Shown here: one piece after another, positions 55,001 through 62,870 of the stretch
Layout: the number at the start of each line of letters is the position of its first letter
Position numbering within the stretch: the stretch's first letter is position 1
DNA from: Dankookia rubra
GTDB lineage: Bacteria; Pseudomonadota; Alphaproteobacteria; Acetobacterales; Acetobacteraceae
Reading direction: 5' to 3'
Length of the DNA stretch: 64,000 nt
Assembly: GCF_004355005.1 (NCBI RefSeq)
Contig: NZ_SMSJ01000026.1
Coordinates: 1 to 64,000, forward strand
Made by a program: the position numbers and the translations under genes
The notes under the pieces: generated by a model
What the model was told of the DNA's origin: nothing
The model's input: only the letters and a program-made list of their open reading frames with translations
Database searches by the model: none

Positions 55001-55543
55001 GGCAGCGACACGCTGACGGGCGGCGACGGCAACGACGCGATGGATGGCAATCTCGGGCGCGACGTGCTGCTCGGCGGCGCCGGCGACGACACGCTGATCT
55101 CCGCCGACTGGGCCGCGTTGCTGGACGGCGGGGCGGGGGCGGATTTCGCCTCGGTCAGCCGGGCCGGCGCGACCCGGGCGCTGCGGCTGGACCTGGACGG
55201 CGCCGGCTTCCTGCTGTCCGACGGCACCGACACCACCCGTCTGCAGGGGATCGAGCGGGAATCGGTGACCGGGGGCGCCGGCGACGACTGGCTGCTCGGC
55301 CTCGCCGGGGCGGATACGCTGCGCGGCGGCGCCGGCGGCGACACGCTGCTCGGCGGTGCCGGCAACGACCTGCTGGATGGCGGCGCGGGCAGCGACATGG
55401 CCGTCTTCGGCGTGGCGCGCGCCGGCACGGTGCTGAGGCACATGGCGGATGGCAGCTGGCTGGCGGTGGGGCCGGAGGGGACGGACCGGCTGGTCGGGAT
55501 CGAGCTGGTGCGGTTCATCGACCGGGACGTGGTGCTGGCCTAG
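52019..55543 (+). CDS. Large RTX calcium-binding repeat protein with EF-hand-like inserts
   Basis: A 1174-residue protein dominated by GGxGxDxxx RTX blocks at about residues 10-45, 195-305, 460-490, 680-700, 820-870, 955-1030 and 1085-1130. Two similar ~130-residue inserts (about 60-190 and 320-450) each end with a GGWLVLD stretch, a 12-residue EF-hand-like loop (DADRDGLLGAAD; DLDRNGRLDATD) and an IGPExFxxGTF strand. Four shorter VDLAxGxAxDxWGGxD units follow. There is no signal peptide, consistent with type I secretion, but no transporter is nearby. Start TTG 52019 has GGAAGGGA just upstream. Confidence 0.85.
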   Translation: MATLTGTAGDDLLQGAAGADSLAGGEGADTLRGGGGDTLAGGAGADLFVLQGVAGVESGLAAPLRILDLDLAAGDRLALRAQPVGEALWPIATGTWGLPGQGTLPLGWGGRLAPVAAPVAGLALPDPTGGLGVLLRWLPDAAGGGWLVLDADRDGLLGAADLVVRLEAAIGPEAFLPGTFAGLGTTGAESLAGTAAADRLHGFAGNDTLSGGEGNDTLSGGEGQDSLAGGDGFDSLDGGAGNDRLDGGAGPDVLVGGMGGDTLLGGAADDLLQGGEGNDSLAGGDGDDSLEGGRGADTLVGGAGADGILLQAMGEAAWSSLAGLDLLPAFSRAEGDRLRISDALAGVDAGTYAGEDGIARALLWGGVTRPLAALAPGTALPALPNGATGAFQVFWVPALAGGTQPAGGWLVLDLDRNGRLDATDAVWRIGSTSQPLAIGPEDFVAGTFLSVLGPGVQRGGTAGDDSLGGGSGTEAFQGSAGSDRIAGGAGAGNALSYAALAGSIALKLTGYGAGTVAKSAGGMDAFTGINAFAGTAGADRLDGGGAGSGLFATSLEGRAGNDTLVGSNGPGVQASYASSPAAAWIDLAVGTAQDGWGGTDTLVNVRRVAVTSGFADTVLGSAINDVFLSGAGGDKVFDGRAGTDEWRYAGAGAVVIDLAAGTAAKPSGTDGLAGIEAVAGGAGDDTLDGGAGHDIAAYDAVAPGSDLPLRGAVVDLTGGWATDPWGGRDTLLNIESAWGSRLGDDLTGLALPGGFTYLRGLAGDDTLRGPALGTSVAADHAGDPAAVAVDLAAGSAQDGWGGTDRLLLIDHARGSPFADLLAGSARANMLQGGAGADTLSGGAGNDTLQPGPGADLLQGGAGNDLLQPEADARFTGTLLLGLGDGTQRALAFADAATFADSLDGGAGADRWVAPAGANLLDLRGLPPAGVERFEGGTGADALLLPAALTEAATLVGAAGDDTLSGGALGDILDGGAGNDLLLGQDGRDTLRGGAGSDTLTGGDGNDAMDGNLGRDVLLGGAGDDTLISADWAALLDGGAGADFASVSRAGATRALRLDLDGAGFLLSDGTDTTRLQGIERESVTGGAGDDWLLGLAGADTLRGGAGGDTLLGGAGNDLLDGGAGSDMAVFGVARAGTVLRHMADGSWLAVGPEGTDRLVGIELVRFIDRDVVLA

Positions 55544-55546
55544 CGC

Positions 55547-55584
55547 AAGCTCCGACCGGCGGGATCATCCGGTCGGAGCGGCTT
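55547..55584 (+). terminator. Hairpin after the large RTX gene
   Basis: A perfect 10-bp stem, CTCCGACCGG with its complement CCGGTCGGAG, around a 9-nt loop, extended by AAG/CTT, begins a few bases after the TAG of the RTX gene. The T tract is poor (GCTTGCCC), so it may be a Rho-assisted or imperfect intrinsic terminator. Confidence 0.65.
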
Positions 55585-56026
55585 GCCCGTCCGAACACGG
55601 GGATGCAGCGGTTTCCGCCGGCCGGCGCGAAGCGGAGCCGCTCGAGCGCGGCGCGCGGCAGGCGCGGCCGGCCGGTCGCGGGGGACTCACAGGGAAGGGG
55701 TCGCGCTGCCGCAGATCGGCATGGCCGGGATCGGCCCTCGCGCGGGAGGGCCGGGGCGGATCGGGCACCCCGGTTCCGCGCCCCGGTTCCGCGCCCTGGT
55801 CCCGGCGCATCGCCCGCGCCGCGGGCCCGCTGCCCGGCGGCGACCCGCATGGCCGGGCTGGCGCGGCCGCTGGCCGTCGGACCGGCGGATCAACGGCCGA
55901 TGCCAGTCAAGCGGCACGCCAATTCTCCGGATGACTTGCGGTCCGCACACAGGTCGAAGTCCTGCCGGCAGAGTGTTGCGGTCAATAACAATAACAAATT
56001 AATTTCTATTAACACGCTGTGCCGGT
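55585..56026. other. Gene-free stretch before radC
   Basis: About 440 bp without a credible gene. The last ~50 bp are AT-rich (AATAACAATAACAAATTAATT), a contrast to the flanking GC-rich DNA and a likely promoter zone for radC. Confidence 0.55.
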
Positions 56027-56974
56027 ATGGCAGATTGTTTCGGCTCGGCATGGGGGTGGGGCCAGGTGTGGTGGAACCGGTTGTTCGGCACGGGGGCGGC
56101 GCGGAAGCCGGCGACGACGCAGGGCGCGGCCGCGGCCCCGAGGCCGTATCCAGAACCGTCCGCCCCGCACGCCCGGCGCGGCTTCGGCGAGGCCAGCAGG
56201 CCCGGCCTCGTCGAGCGCCGCGCGCCGTCCGACCCGTTCGGGCCGGAACTGGTCCCGGCCAGCGTCGCGGACCCCATGGCGAACCCCGCGCTGCCCTTCC
56301 CGAGCACCGGGCCGCACGGCCATCGCGCGCGGATGCGCGACAAGCTCCTGGAACGCGGGCCGGACGCGCTGGCGGACTACGAGATGCTCGAGATGCTGCT
56401 GTTCCTCGCCATCCCGAAGGGCGACACCAAGCCGCTGGCGAAGGCGCTGATCAACCGCTTCGGCAGCTTCGCCAACGTGCTGGCGGCGCCGCAGCAGGTG
56501 CTGCTCGACACGCGGGGGCTCGGCCAGCACAGCGTCGCCGCGCTGAAGCTGGTCCAGGCCGCCGCCCTGCGCCTGGCGCGGGCCGAGGTGATGGAGGCGC
56601 CGGTCCTGAACAAGTGGGACCGGCTCATCGACTACCTCACCGCGGCGCTGGCGCGGGAGACGACGGAGCAGGTCAGGATCCTGTTCCTCGACACCAAGAA
56701 CCGGCTCATCGCCGACGAAGCCCAGGCGCGCGGCACGGTGAACCACACGCCGGTCTACCCGCGGGAGGTCGTCAGGCGCGCCCTGGAACTGCACGCCACC
56801 GCGCTGATCCTGGTCCACAACCACCCGTCCGGCGACCCGACGCCGTCCCGGGCGGATATCGAGATGACCCAGGAGATCCGCACCGCCGGGGCGGTCATGT
56901 CGATCGTCGTGCACGACCACATCATCATCGGCAAGGGCCGCGTCCTGAGCTTCAGGCAGGGAGGCCTGCTCTGA
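56027..56974 (+). CDS. radC: RadC family JAMM/MPN domain protein
   Basis: A 315-residue RadC-family protein. Residues ~1-85 are a poorly conserved Pro/Ala-rich extension; then [29 protein letters not shown] is the N-terminal helix-hairpin-helix region. The JAMM metal motif is [21 protein letters not shown], giving H, H and D ligands, with the upstream catalytic glutamate in the [11 protein letters not shown] strand region. The biochemical role of RadC is disputed; a DNA-repair function is only historical. It stands alone behind an AT-rich leader and converges on a small hypothetical gene. Confidence 0.9.
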   Translation: MADCFGSAWGWGQVWWNRLFGTGAARKPATTQGAAAAPRPYPEPSAPHARRGFGEASRPGLVERRAPSDPFGPELVPASVADPMANPALPFPSTGPHGHRARMRDKLLERGPDALADYEMLEMLLFLAIPKGDTKPLAKALINRFGSFANVLAAPQQVLLDTRGLGQHSVAALKLVQAAALRLARAEVMEAPVLNKWDRLIDYLTAALARETTEQVRILFLDTKNRLIADEAQARGTVNHTPVYPREVVRRALELHATALILVHNHPSGDPTPSRADIEMTQEIRTAGAVMSIVVHDHIIIGKGRVLSFRQGGLL

Positions 56975-57004
56975 CGCGGCGCCGGCACCCCGGCGCTGAA
57001 GGCG

Positions 57005-57226
57005 TCAGGCGAGTCCCTTCAGCCTGACCTCGACCAGCTCGGCGCAGGCGAGCTTGCCGGCCGCGCGGAGCCGCGCCGCGGTCAGGTCAAGGCCGGCCGC
57101 CTCGGCCCGCCTGGACAGGGCGTTCAGCGCCTCGAGCAGGGACCGCCGCTCCCTGGCGCAGCTGCCGGGGATCGTCACGGCCTGGTGGAGGAAGGGCAGG
57201 GAGTCCTGGGCTTGCATGGCCGCCAT
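57005..57226 (-). CDS. Small hypothetical protein
   Basis: A 73-residue protein starting at ATG 57226 (ATG 57217 also possible). It has a short N-terminal region (QDSLPFLHQAVTIP) followed by a long Ala/Leu/Arg helix (RSLLEALNALSRRAEAAG) and an amphipathic tail ending VRLKGLA. No family is recognised. A plausible sigma-70-type promoter lies about 40-65 bp upstream, which supports an expressed gene. It is convergent with radC and may be a helical regulator-like peptide, but nothing proves that. Confidence 0.55.
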   Translation of the reverse strand: MAAMQAQDSLPFLHQAVTIPGSCARERRSLLEALNALSRRAEAAGLDLTAARLRAAGKLACAELVEVRLKGLA

Positions 57227-57263
57227 CCTGGTTGGGTGAGCGAAGTTCTCTCGCCGAACACAA

Positions 57264-57291
57264 CCTATGGTGTCTTTCGGATTCGGGTCAA
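57264..57291 (-). promoter_or_regulatory. Candidate sigma-70-type promoter of the small gene at 57226
   Basis: On the minus strand a TTGACC box (57286-57291) is separated by 16 nt from CATAGG (57264-57269). The surrounding sequence is less GC-rich than its neighbours. The -10 match is weak, so this is tentative. Confidence 0.35.
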
Positions 57292-57495
57292 ACAACTTGT
57301 TGCGCATTGCGGCAGGCAATCCGTCGCCGCGAGGGCCGGGCGCGGCGGGTCCGCCGCCGGCGCCGCGCCCCGGCCGGCACGGCGCCGCCGCGTCCGGCGG
57401 CGATCCGGCCCGGAGCAGCCTTCCCATGCCCCGGCGCGCGGAAGCCGCCCGATCCTTTCGCCTGGTCGCGCAGGTGGCTCCGGCCGCAGCCTGCG

Positions 57496-58590
57496 CTAGC
57501 GCGGCGCCAGCCGCAGCACCCGCCCGCGCGTATCGTCCGTCAGCAGATACAGCAGCCCGTCCGGCCCCGGCACCACCTGGCGCAGCCGGGGGCCGCCCTG
57601 CAGCAGCCTTTCCTCCCCCACGACCCGGTCGCCCTCGGTCGCCAGCCGCACCAGCCCGGGCGGGTTCAGCGCCGCGACGAAGAGGCTGCCGCGCCAGGCC
57701 GGGAAGGCGGCGCCGTCGTAGAAGGCGATGCCGGAGGGGCTGACCGAGGGCACCCACCAATGCACCGGCTCCTCCAGGTCGGGGCGGGAGGCGCCCTCGC
57801 CGATCCTGCTGCCGTCGTAGTCGACGCCCTTGGTCACCAGCGGCCAGCCGTAGTTGCGCCCGGGGCGGAGCAGGTTGATCTCGTCGCCGCCGCGTGCCCC
57901 GAACTCCGCCTGCCAGAGGCTGCCGGTCCAGGGGTTGAAGGCGAGCCCCTGCGGGTTGCGGTGGCCGAGGGTGAAGATCTCGGCGCGGGTGCCGGGGCGG
58001 TTGGCGAAGGGGTTGTCCGGCAGCGCCGCGCCGTTGCGGGCGAGGCGCAGCACCTTGCCGGCCAGGTCGTCCGGCCGCTGCGCCCGCAGCTTGGTCACGT
58101 AGCGGTCGCCGGTGGACAGGAAGAGCGCGCCATCCCGGGCGAAGGCGATCCGGCAGCCCCAGTGGTTGCGGCCCTGCTCCTGCGGCGGCGTGGCGTCGAG
58201 GATGGGGGTCGCCGCCTCCAGCGCCGCGGCGTCGGGCGAGAGCCGGGCGCGCACCAGCCGGGTCAGCGCGCCGCCCTGCACCGCCATGGCCTGGCAGAGG
58301 TAGAGCTCGCGGGTGCGGGCGAAATCCGGCGCGAGGGCGATGTCGAGCAGCCCGCCCTGGCCGCGCGCCTCGACCTCCGGCACCCCGGCGAGCGGCGCGG
58401 AAACCTGGCCGTCCCGGCCGACCAGCCGCAGCCGGCCGGGGCGTTCGGTCACCAGCAGGCGGCCATCAGGCAGGAAGGCGGCGCCCCAGGGATGGTCGAG
58501 CCCGGTGGCGAAGTCGGTGACGGTGAAGGGCTGGGCGCGGGCGGCGCCGGCGGCCAGCAGGAGGAGCAGGGCGAGGATGCTGCGGATCAT
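57496..58590 (-). CDS. PQQ-dependent aldose sugar dehydrogenase-like protein (YliI type)
   Basis: A 364-residue soluble, six-bladed propeller dehydrogenase of the glucose/sorbosone dehydrogenase family, expected in the periplasm to oxidise aldose sugars with PQQ. The signal peptide is IRSILALLLLLAAGAARAQ. Conserved segments are GLDHPWGAAFLPDGRLLVTERPGRLR, GLLDIALAPDF, NHWGCRIAF with the catalytic-site histidine, GHRNPQGLAF, and GGDEINLLRPGRNYGWP. ATG 58590 gives a normal signal peptide; ATG 58599 would add three residues inside repeat copy D. No PQQ synthesis genes are in the window. Confidence 0.87.
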   Translation of the reverse strand: MIRSILALLLLLAAGAARAQPFTVTDFATGLDHPWGAAFLPDGRLLVTERPGRLRLVGRDGQVSAPLAGVPEVEARGQGGLLDIALAPDFARTRELYLCQAMAVQGGALTRLVRARLSPDAAALEAATPILDATPPQEQGRNHWGCRIAFARDGALFLSTGDRYVTKLRAQRPDDLAGKVLRLARNGAALPDNPFANRPGTRAEIFTLGHRNPQGLAFNPWTGSLWQAEFGARGGDEINLLRPGRNYGWPLVTKGVDYDGSRIGEGASRPDLEEPVHWWVPSVSPSGIAFYDGAAFPAWRGSLFVAALNPPGLVRLATEGDRVVGEERLLQGGPRLRQVVPGPDGLLYLLTDDTRGRVLRLAPR

Positions 58591-58592
58591 GG

Positions 58593-58737
58593 CGGGCAAA
58601 GCGCGGGGAGGGAAAAGCGTTCCCGCGCCGAACCCCGGTCTTCTTTCTCGTGGGTCCGGCAGCCGCGGCGCGGCGGGCGCCGGCCCCAGGGCAAGGGACG
58701 AGGGATCCGGGGAGACGGCCGTCCCCCCGGCCTTGCC
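58593..58737 (-). repeat. Three-hairpin intergenic repeat, copy D (most diverged)
   Basis: About 145 bp between the trxA stop (58738) and the sugar dehydrogenase start. It keeps the CGGGGAGGGAAAAGCG-TTCCCG left hairpin, a GTGGGTC central start, and a right part GGGGAGACGGCCGTCCCCCCGGCC. The central stem is degraded (GACCCAC is replaced). Orientation relative to the upstream gene is the same as in copies A-C. Confidence 0.7.
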
Positions 58738-59067
58738 CTACCCGATCTGGCCCTGGATCCACTCCCGCAGCGGGCCCTTGGGCGAGGCGCCGACCTTGGT
58801 GTCCAGCAGCTTGCCGTCCTTGAAGAGCAGCATGGTCGGGATGCCGCGCACGGCGTATTCGTTCGGCGTCATCGGGTTCTCGTCGATGTTCACCTTGGCG
58901 ATGGTCAGCTTGCCCTCGAATTCCGAGGCGAGCTCGTCGAGGATCGGCCCGACCATCCGGCAGGGGCCGCACCACTCGGCCCAGAAATCCACCAGCACGG
59001 CGCCGGAAGCGTCGAGCACGTCCTGCTTAAAGCTGTCGTCGGTGACGGCCTTGGTGAGTTCGCTCAT
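58738..59067 (-). CDS. trxA: Thioredoxin
   Basis: A 109-residue classical thioredoxin. The active site is [13 protein letters not shown] and the cis-proline loop is [12 protein letters not shown]; the buried aspartate of VDFWAEW is also present. It reduces protein disulfides in the cytoplasm with NADPH-thioredoxin reductase. ATG 59067 has GAGG about 10 nt upstream; open sequence further upstream is not thioredoxin. The order addB-addA-trxA is, to my knowledge, common in alphaproteobacteria. Confidence 0.95.
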   Translation of the reverse strand: MSELTKAVTDDSFKQDVLDASGAVLVDFWAEWCGPCRMVGPILDELASEFEGKLTIAKVNIDENPMTPNEYAVRGIPTMLLFKDGKLLDTKVGASPKGPLREWIQGQIG

Positions 59068-59245
59068 CGGTGGTGCCTCGTCTGCCGGGGCGGGGTGCCC
59101 CTGTTCCGCCGCAAAGGTCGGGCGCCGGGGGCTCCGGGTCAAGGATGGCGAGATAGCAGGCCCGTCATGCGCGCGGCGCGGAGGCGGGGCTGCAGCGGTT
59201 TGCGCGCGAAGCTGAACGCGACACCACTGTAGGCCTTTGTCTTCC

Positions 59246-59292
59246 AAGCGGATTCAGGCGTCCGGGCGTTCACGCCCTCCGGCCATCCGCTT
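59246..59292 (-). terminator. Hairpin at the addA 3' end
   Basis: An 8-bp stem (AAGCGGAT with ATCCGCTT) encloses an inner GGGCGT/ACGCCC stem, and the outer arm overlaps the addA TAA stop codon. It probably ends the addBA transcript before trxA, though no T tract follows. Confidence 0.5.
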
Positions 59293-62200
59293 TACGCGGG
59301 CTCCACCGCCGCATGCTGGTCCAGCAAATCCCCCGGCAGCGGCATCAGCCGCGCGCCATAGGTCCAGACCAGCACGCAATCCACCGCCCGGCCGGGAAAG
59401 GCCTGGCGCAGCACCGCGCGGTAGGCCGCCATCTGCCTGAGGTAGAGCTCCGGCACCTGCCCGGCGGTCGCGGGCGGCGGCCGGTTGGTCTTGTAGTCCA
59501 GCACCACCACGCGCCTGGGTGTCACCACCAGCCGGTCCACCTGGCCGGCGACCAGCCGCCCGCCGACGCGGCCGGCGATCGGCGCCTCGGCCAGGCTGCC
59601 CGGGGCGAAGGCGGCCGCAGCATCGGGCGCCGAGAGCAGCGCCAGCACCTCGGCCGCGGTCTCCGCCTGCTCGGCCTCGCTCAGCCCATGGCCTGGCCGG
59701 GCGAGGAAGCGCCGCGCCGCCGCCTCTCGCTCCGCCTCCGGCCGCTCCGGCAGGTGCTGCAGCAGCGCATGGATCACCCGGCCGCGGCGGAACCGCCGCC
59801 CGCCCGGGTCGGCCTCGCCATGCGGCGCCGCGGCCGGCGTCTCGGTCTCGCCGGGCAGGGCGGAGGGCAGGATGGCCACCTCGGCGGCCTCGGGCGGGGC
59901 GGGGCGGGTGGCCCAGCCGGGCAGCGGGCCGGCGCTGTCCGCCGCGGCGGCGACCGCATCCGGCTGCGGCGCGGCCTCCTGGCCGCAGGCGGCGCGCCAC
60001 AGCACCGCCTCGCCGAAGTCGCAGGCCGCGGGGGCGCCGAAGCCGGCATGGTCGAAGGGCGCCTCGGCGGCACGGCCCGCATCCGCCAGCCGCAGGAAGC
60101 CGGCCTTCACATGGGTGTACCACTCGCCGGGGTCCTTGCCCCAGCCGCAGACCAGCAGCCGGTCCTCGGCCCGGGTCAGCGCGACGTAGAGCAGGCGGTT
60201 CTCCTCCTGCTGCCGCTTCGCCTCGTCGCGCGCCTTGGCATCGAGGTAGGCCTGCGCATGGAAGGACTTGTTCGGCGCCCAGAGCGGCAGCGACAGGCCG
60301 TCCTGCTCCAGCCAGCGCAGCGTCTCCGGCGCCCGGCCGGGGCCGACATCGGCCAGGATGACGACCGGCGCCTGCAGCCCCTTGGCGTTGTGCACGGTCA
60401 TGATCCGCACCGCGTCGCCGCTGCCCTCGGCCTCCCGCTTCACCTCGGCGCCGCCCTGGCGCAGCCAGTGCAGGAAGCCCTGCAGGCTCGGCGGGTGCTT
60501 GCGTTCGTAGGCCAGCGCGGCGTTCAGCAGCTCGTCCAGCACGTCCGCCGCCTCCGGCCCCAGCCGCGCCAGCAGCCGCGCCCGGCCGGGCCTGCCATCG
60601 GCCGAGGCCTCGCCCAGCACCTCCGCCAGCAGCGCATGCGGCGTCACCAGGTCGGCCCGGCCGGAGAGCCGCGCCAGCCAGGCCGCGGCCAGCGCCTCCG
60701 GCCCCTCGGCGGCTTCCGCCCGCCGCGCCATCAGCGCGCCCCAGAGCGAGCCGGGCCGGCCATGCGCGAGGCCGAGCAGCGCCTCCTCCGACAGCCCGAC
60801 GAGCGGGCTCTTCAGCAGCGCCGCGAGCTGGAGATCATCCTCGGGCAGCAGCAGCACGTCGCAGAGCGCGAGCAGGTCCATGACCGCGATGTGCTCGACC
60901 AGCTTGACCCGCGTGACGCCGGCGACCGGCACCTGCCGCGCCTTCAGCGCGCGCACCAGCAGCGGGACGAGCGCGACGTTGGCCTGCTTGCGCAGCAGCA
61001 CCAGCACGTCGCCGGCCCGCGCCGGGCGGCCGCGCGCCGCCAGCGGCTCGTGCCGGATCATGTGGTCGATGCGCGCGGCCAGGGCCTCGGCCATCAGCGC
61101 CTCGGCGCTGGCGACGCGCTCGGGCACCTTCGGCACCTGCCAGGGCTCGGGCGCCGGCGTCTCGGCCGGGCGCAGCAGCGGCCAGAGCTCCACGCAGCCG
61201 GCATGGCCGATGCGGTCGGGCACGTGCGACAGCGCCGCGCCGCCGCCGACCACGCCCTCGCAGGCCGGCCCCTCGGCGAAGACCGCGTCGACCAGCGCCA
61301 GCACCGGCGCGGTGGAGCGGAAGGAGACGTCGAGCTGCACCGGGCGGAACTCGCCGCCGCCATCGGCCACCTGCCGGCGGTAGTGCTCCGCCCAGGTGGC
61401 GAAGCCGGCGGAATCGGCGCCCTGGAAGCCGTAGATCGCCTGCTTGATGTCGCCGACCGCGAAGACGGTGCGGCGCGGCGCCTCCACCGCGGCGGCCGAG
61501 AGCGAGCGGGCGCGGGCGCGTTCCACCCCGCTGCCGGCGAAGAACTCGGCGGTCAGCGCGGCGGCGATGCCCCATTGCGCCGGGTTGCTGTCCTGCGCCT
61601 CGTCGAGCAGCACGTGGTCGAGCCCGCCGTCGAGCTTGTAGAGCACCCAGGCGCTGCCGGGGTCCTGCAGGATGCGGCGCACATGGTCGATCAGGTCGCC
61701 GTAGCCGAGCATGCCGGCCATGCCCTGCCGCGCGCGGTAGCGGGCGATGACCGGCGCGGCCAGCGCCAGCAGCGCGCCGGTCGCGGCGCCCAGCCGGCAG
61801 GCGGCGCGCCGGCGCTCGACCTCGAGCAGCCGCTCGCCCTCGGCCAGCAGCGCCGCCAGCACCTCCGCCTGCCGGGCGCCGACGCTTTTCGTCGCCAGGC
61901 CGCTCGCGGCGCGCACCGTGCCCTCCCTGGTGTGGAAGACGCTGCACCAGTCGGCGAATTGCGCGGCGCGCGACGCCCCGTCCGCCTCGATCCAGTCGAT
62001 CAGGCGCCCGGCGCGCTTGCGGTCGTTCTCGTTCTTGCTCGCCCCCAGCAGGCTCGCCGCCAGGCGCAGCGGCGCTTCCTCCGGCGCGCAGGCCGCGGCG
62101 ACCACGTCGGCCTCGTCCAGGCTGTCCGGCGCGCCGAGCGCGGCGGCGAGGCGGAGCCGCAGCCCGTCGATGCCGTTGCCGCCGTCGAGGCAGCGGGTCA

Positions 62201-62870
62201 GCCGCTCCCGCGCGGTGTCCTGCAGCAGGCCGCGGGTGACGTCGGAGAAGGTATCGGCCGAGGCGATGCCGGCCAGCAGGGCGAGCTCCCGCGTCACCGC
62301 CGCGGTCTGCGCCAGCACCGCCTCGCGCGCCTCGGCCAGCATCGCCGCGGCCTCCTGCTCCTCCAGCACCGTGAACTGCGGGGGCAGGTCGGCTTCCAGC
62401 GGGAAGCTGCGCAGCAGCGACTGGCAGAAGGCGTGGATCGTCGAGATCCGCATGCCGCCCGGCATCTCCAGCACCTCGACCAGCAGCCGGCGGGCGCGGC
62501 CGAGCAGCCGGTCGTCGGGATCGAGGCCGGTCAGCCCGCGGATCTGCGCGGCCAGCGTCGGCTCCTCCGCCACGGTCCATTCGCCGAGCCGGCGGCGGAG
62601 CCGCGTCTGCATCTCCGCCGCCGCGGCGCGGGTAAAGGTCAGGCAGAGGATGCGCCCCGGCACCTGGTCCGGATCGAGCAGCAGCCGCAGCACGCGGTCG
62701 ATCAGCACCTTGGTCTTGCCGGAGCCCGCCGAGGCGCCGACCCAGGCGGAGACCGCCGGGTCGGAGGCGGCGCGCTGCTGCTGCTCGGCCCGGGTCCGGG
62801 CCGCGGCGGAGCCGCCGGTGAAGGCCGCTGGCCGGACCACCACGCCGCGCGGATCCCCGGGCGCGCTCAT
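59292..62870 (-). CDS. addA: Double-strand break repair helicase-nuclease AddA
   Basis: A 1192-residue UvrD-type helicase with a C-terminal nuclease. Walker A is GASAGSGKTKVLIDR near residue 45, motif Ia follows as CLTFTRAAAAEM, Walker B is LLDEAQDSNPAQW, motif III is VGDIKQAIYGFQGAD, and motif V/VI lies in TVHNAKGLQAPVV and YVALTRAEDRLLV. The C-terminal RecB-like nuclease has VVVLDYKTNRPPP (the D and K of PD-(D/E)XK). With AddB it resects double-strand ends for RecA. It overlaps addB by ATGA. Confidence 0.95.
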   Translation of the reverse strand: MSAPGDPRGVVVRPAAFTGGSAAARTRAEQQQRAASDPAVSAWVGASAGSGKTKVLIDRVLRLLLDPDQVPGRILCLTFTRAAAAEMQTRLRRRLGEWTVAEEPTLAAQIRGLTGLDPDDRLLGRARRLLVEVLEMPGGMRISTIHAFCQSLLRSFPLEADLPPQFTVLEEQEAAAMLAEAREAVLAQTAAVTRELALLAGIASADTFSDVTRGLLQDTARERLTRCLDGGNGIDGLRLRLAAALGAPDSLDEADVVAAACAPEEAPLRLAASLLGASKNENDRKRAGRLIDWIEADGASRAAQFADWCSVFHTREGTVRAASGLATKSVGARQAEVLAALLAEGERLLEVERRRAACRLGAATGALLALAAPVIARYRARQGMAGMLGYGDLIDHVRRILQDPGSAWVLYKLDGGLDHVLLDEAQDSNPAQWGIAAALTAEFFAGSGVERARARSLSAAAVEAPRRTVFAVGDIKQAIYGFQGADSAGFATWAEHYRRQVADGGGEFRPVQLDVSFRSTAPVLALVDAVFAEGPACEGVVGGGAALSHVPDRIGHAGCVELWPLLRPAETPAPEPWQVPKVPERVASAEALMAEALAARIDHMIRHEPLAARGRPARAGDVLVLLRKQANVALVPLLVRALKARQVPVAGVTRVKLVEHIAVMDLLALCDVLLLPEDDLQLAALLKSPLVGLSEEALLGLAHGRPGSLWGALMARRAEAAEGPEALAAAWLARLSGRADLVTPHALLAEVLGEASADGRPGRARLLARLGPEAADVLDELLNAALAYERKHPPSLQGFLHWLRQGGAEVKREAEGSGDAVRIMTVHNAKGLQAPVVILADVGPGRAPETLRWLEQDGLSLPLWAPNKSFHAQAYLDAKARDEAKRQQEENRLLYVALTRAEDRLLVCGWGKDPGEWYTHVKAGFLRLADAGRAAEAPFDHAGFGAPAACDFGEAVLWRAACGQEAAPQPDAVAAAADSAGPLPGWATRPAPPEAAEVAILPSALPGETETPAAAPHGEADPGGRRFRRGRVIHALLQHLPERPEAEREAAARRFLARPGHGLSEAEQAETAAEVLALLSAPDAAAAFAPGSLAEAPIAGRVGGRLVAGQVDRLVVTPRRVVVLDYKTNRPPPATAGQVPELYLRQMAAYRAVLRQAFPGRAVDCVLVWTYGARLMPLPGDLLDQHAAVEPA

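Noticed and set aside
51932-55441. An 1169-codon minus-strand frame antisense to the RTX gene
   Set aside because: Repetition of the RTX codons on the sense strand creates a long antisense frame; sense translation has clear calcium-binding repeats.
56009-56920. A minus-strand frame antisense to radC
   Set aside because: The sense strand has the JAMM motif and a clear RadC fold; the antisense product has no features.
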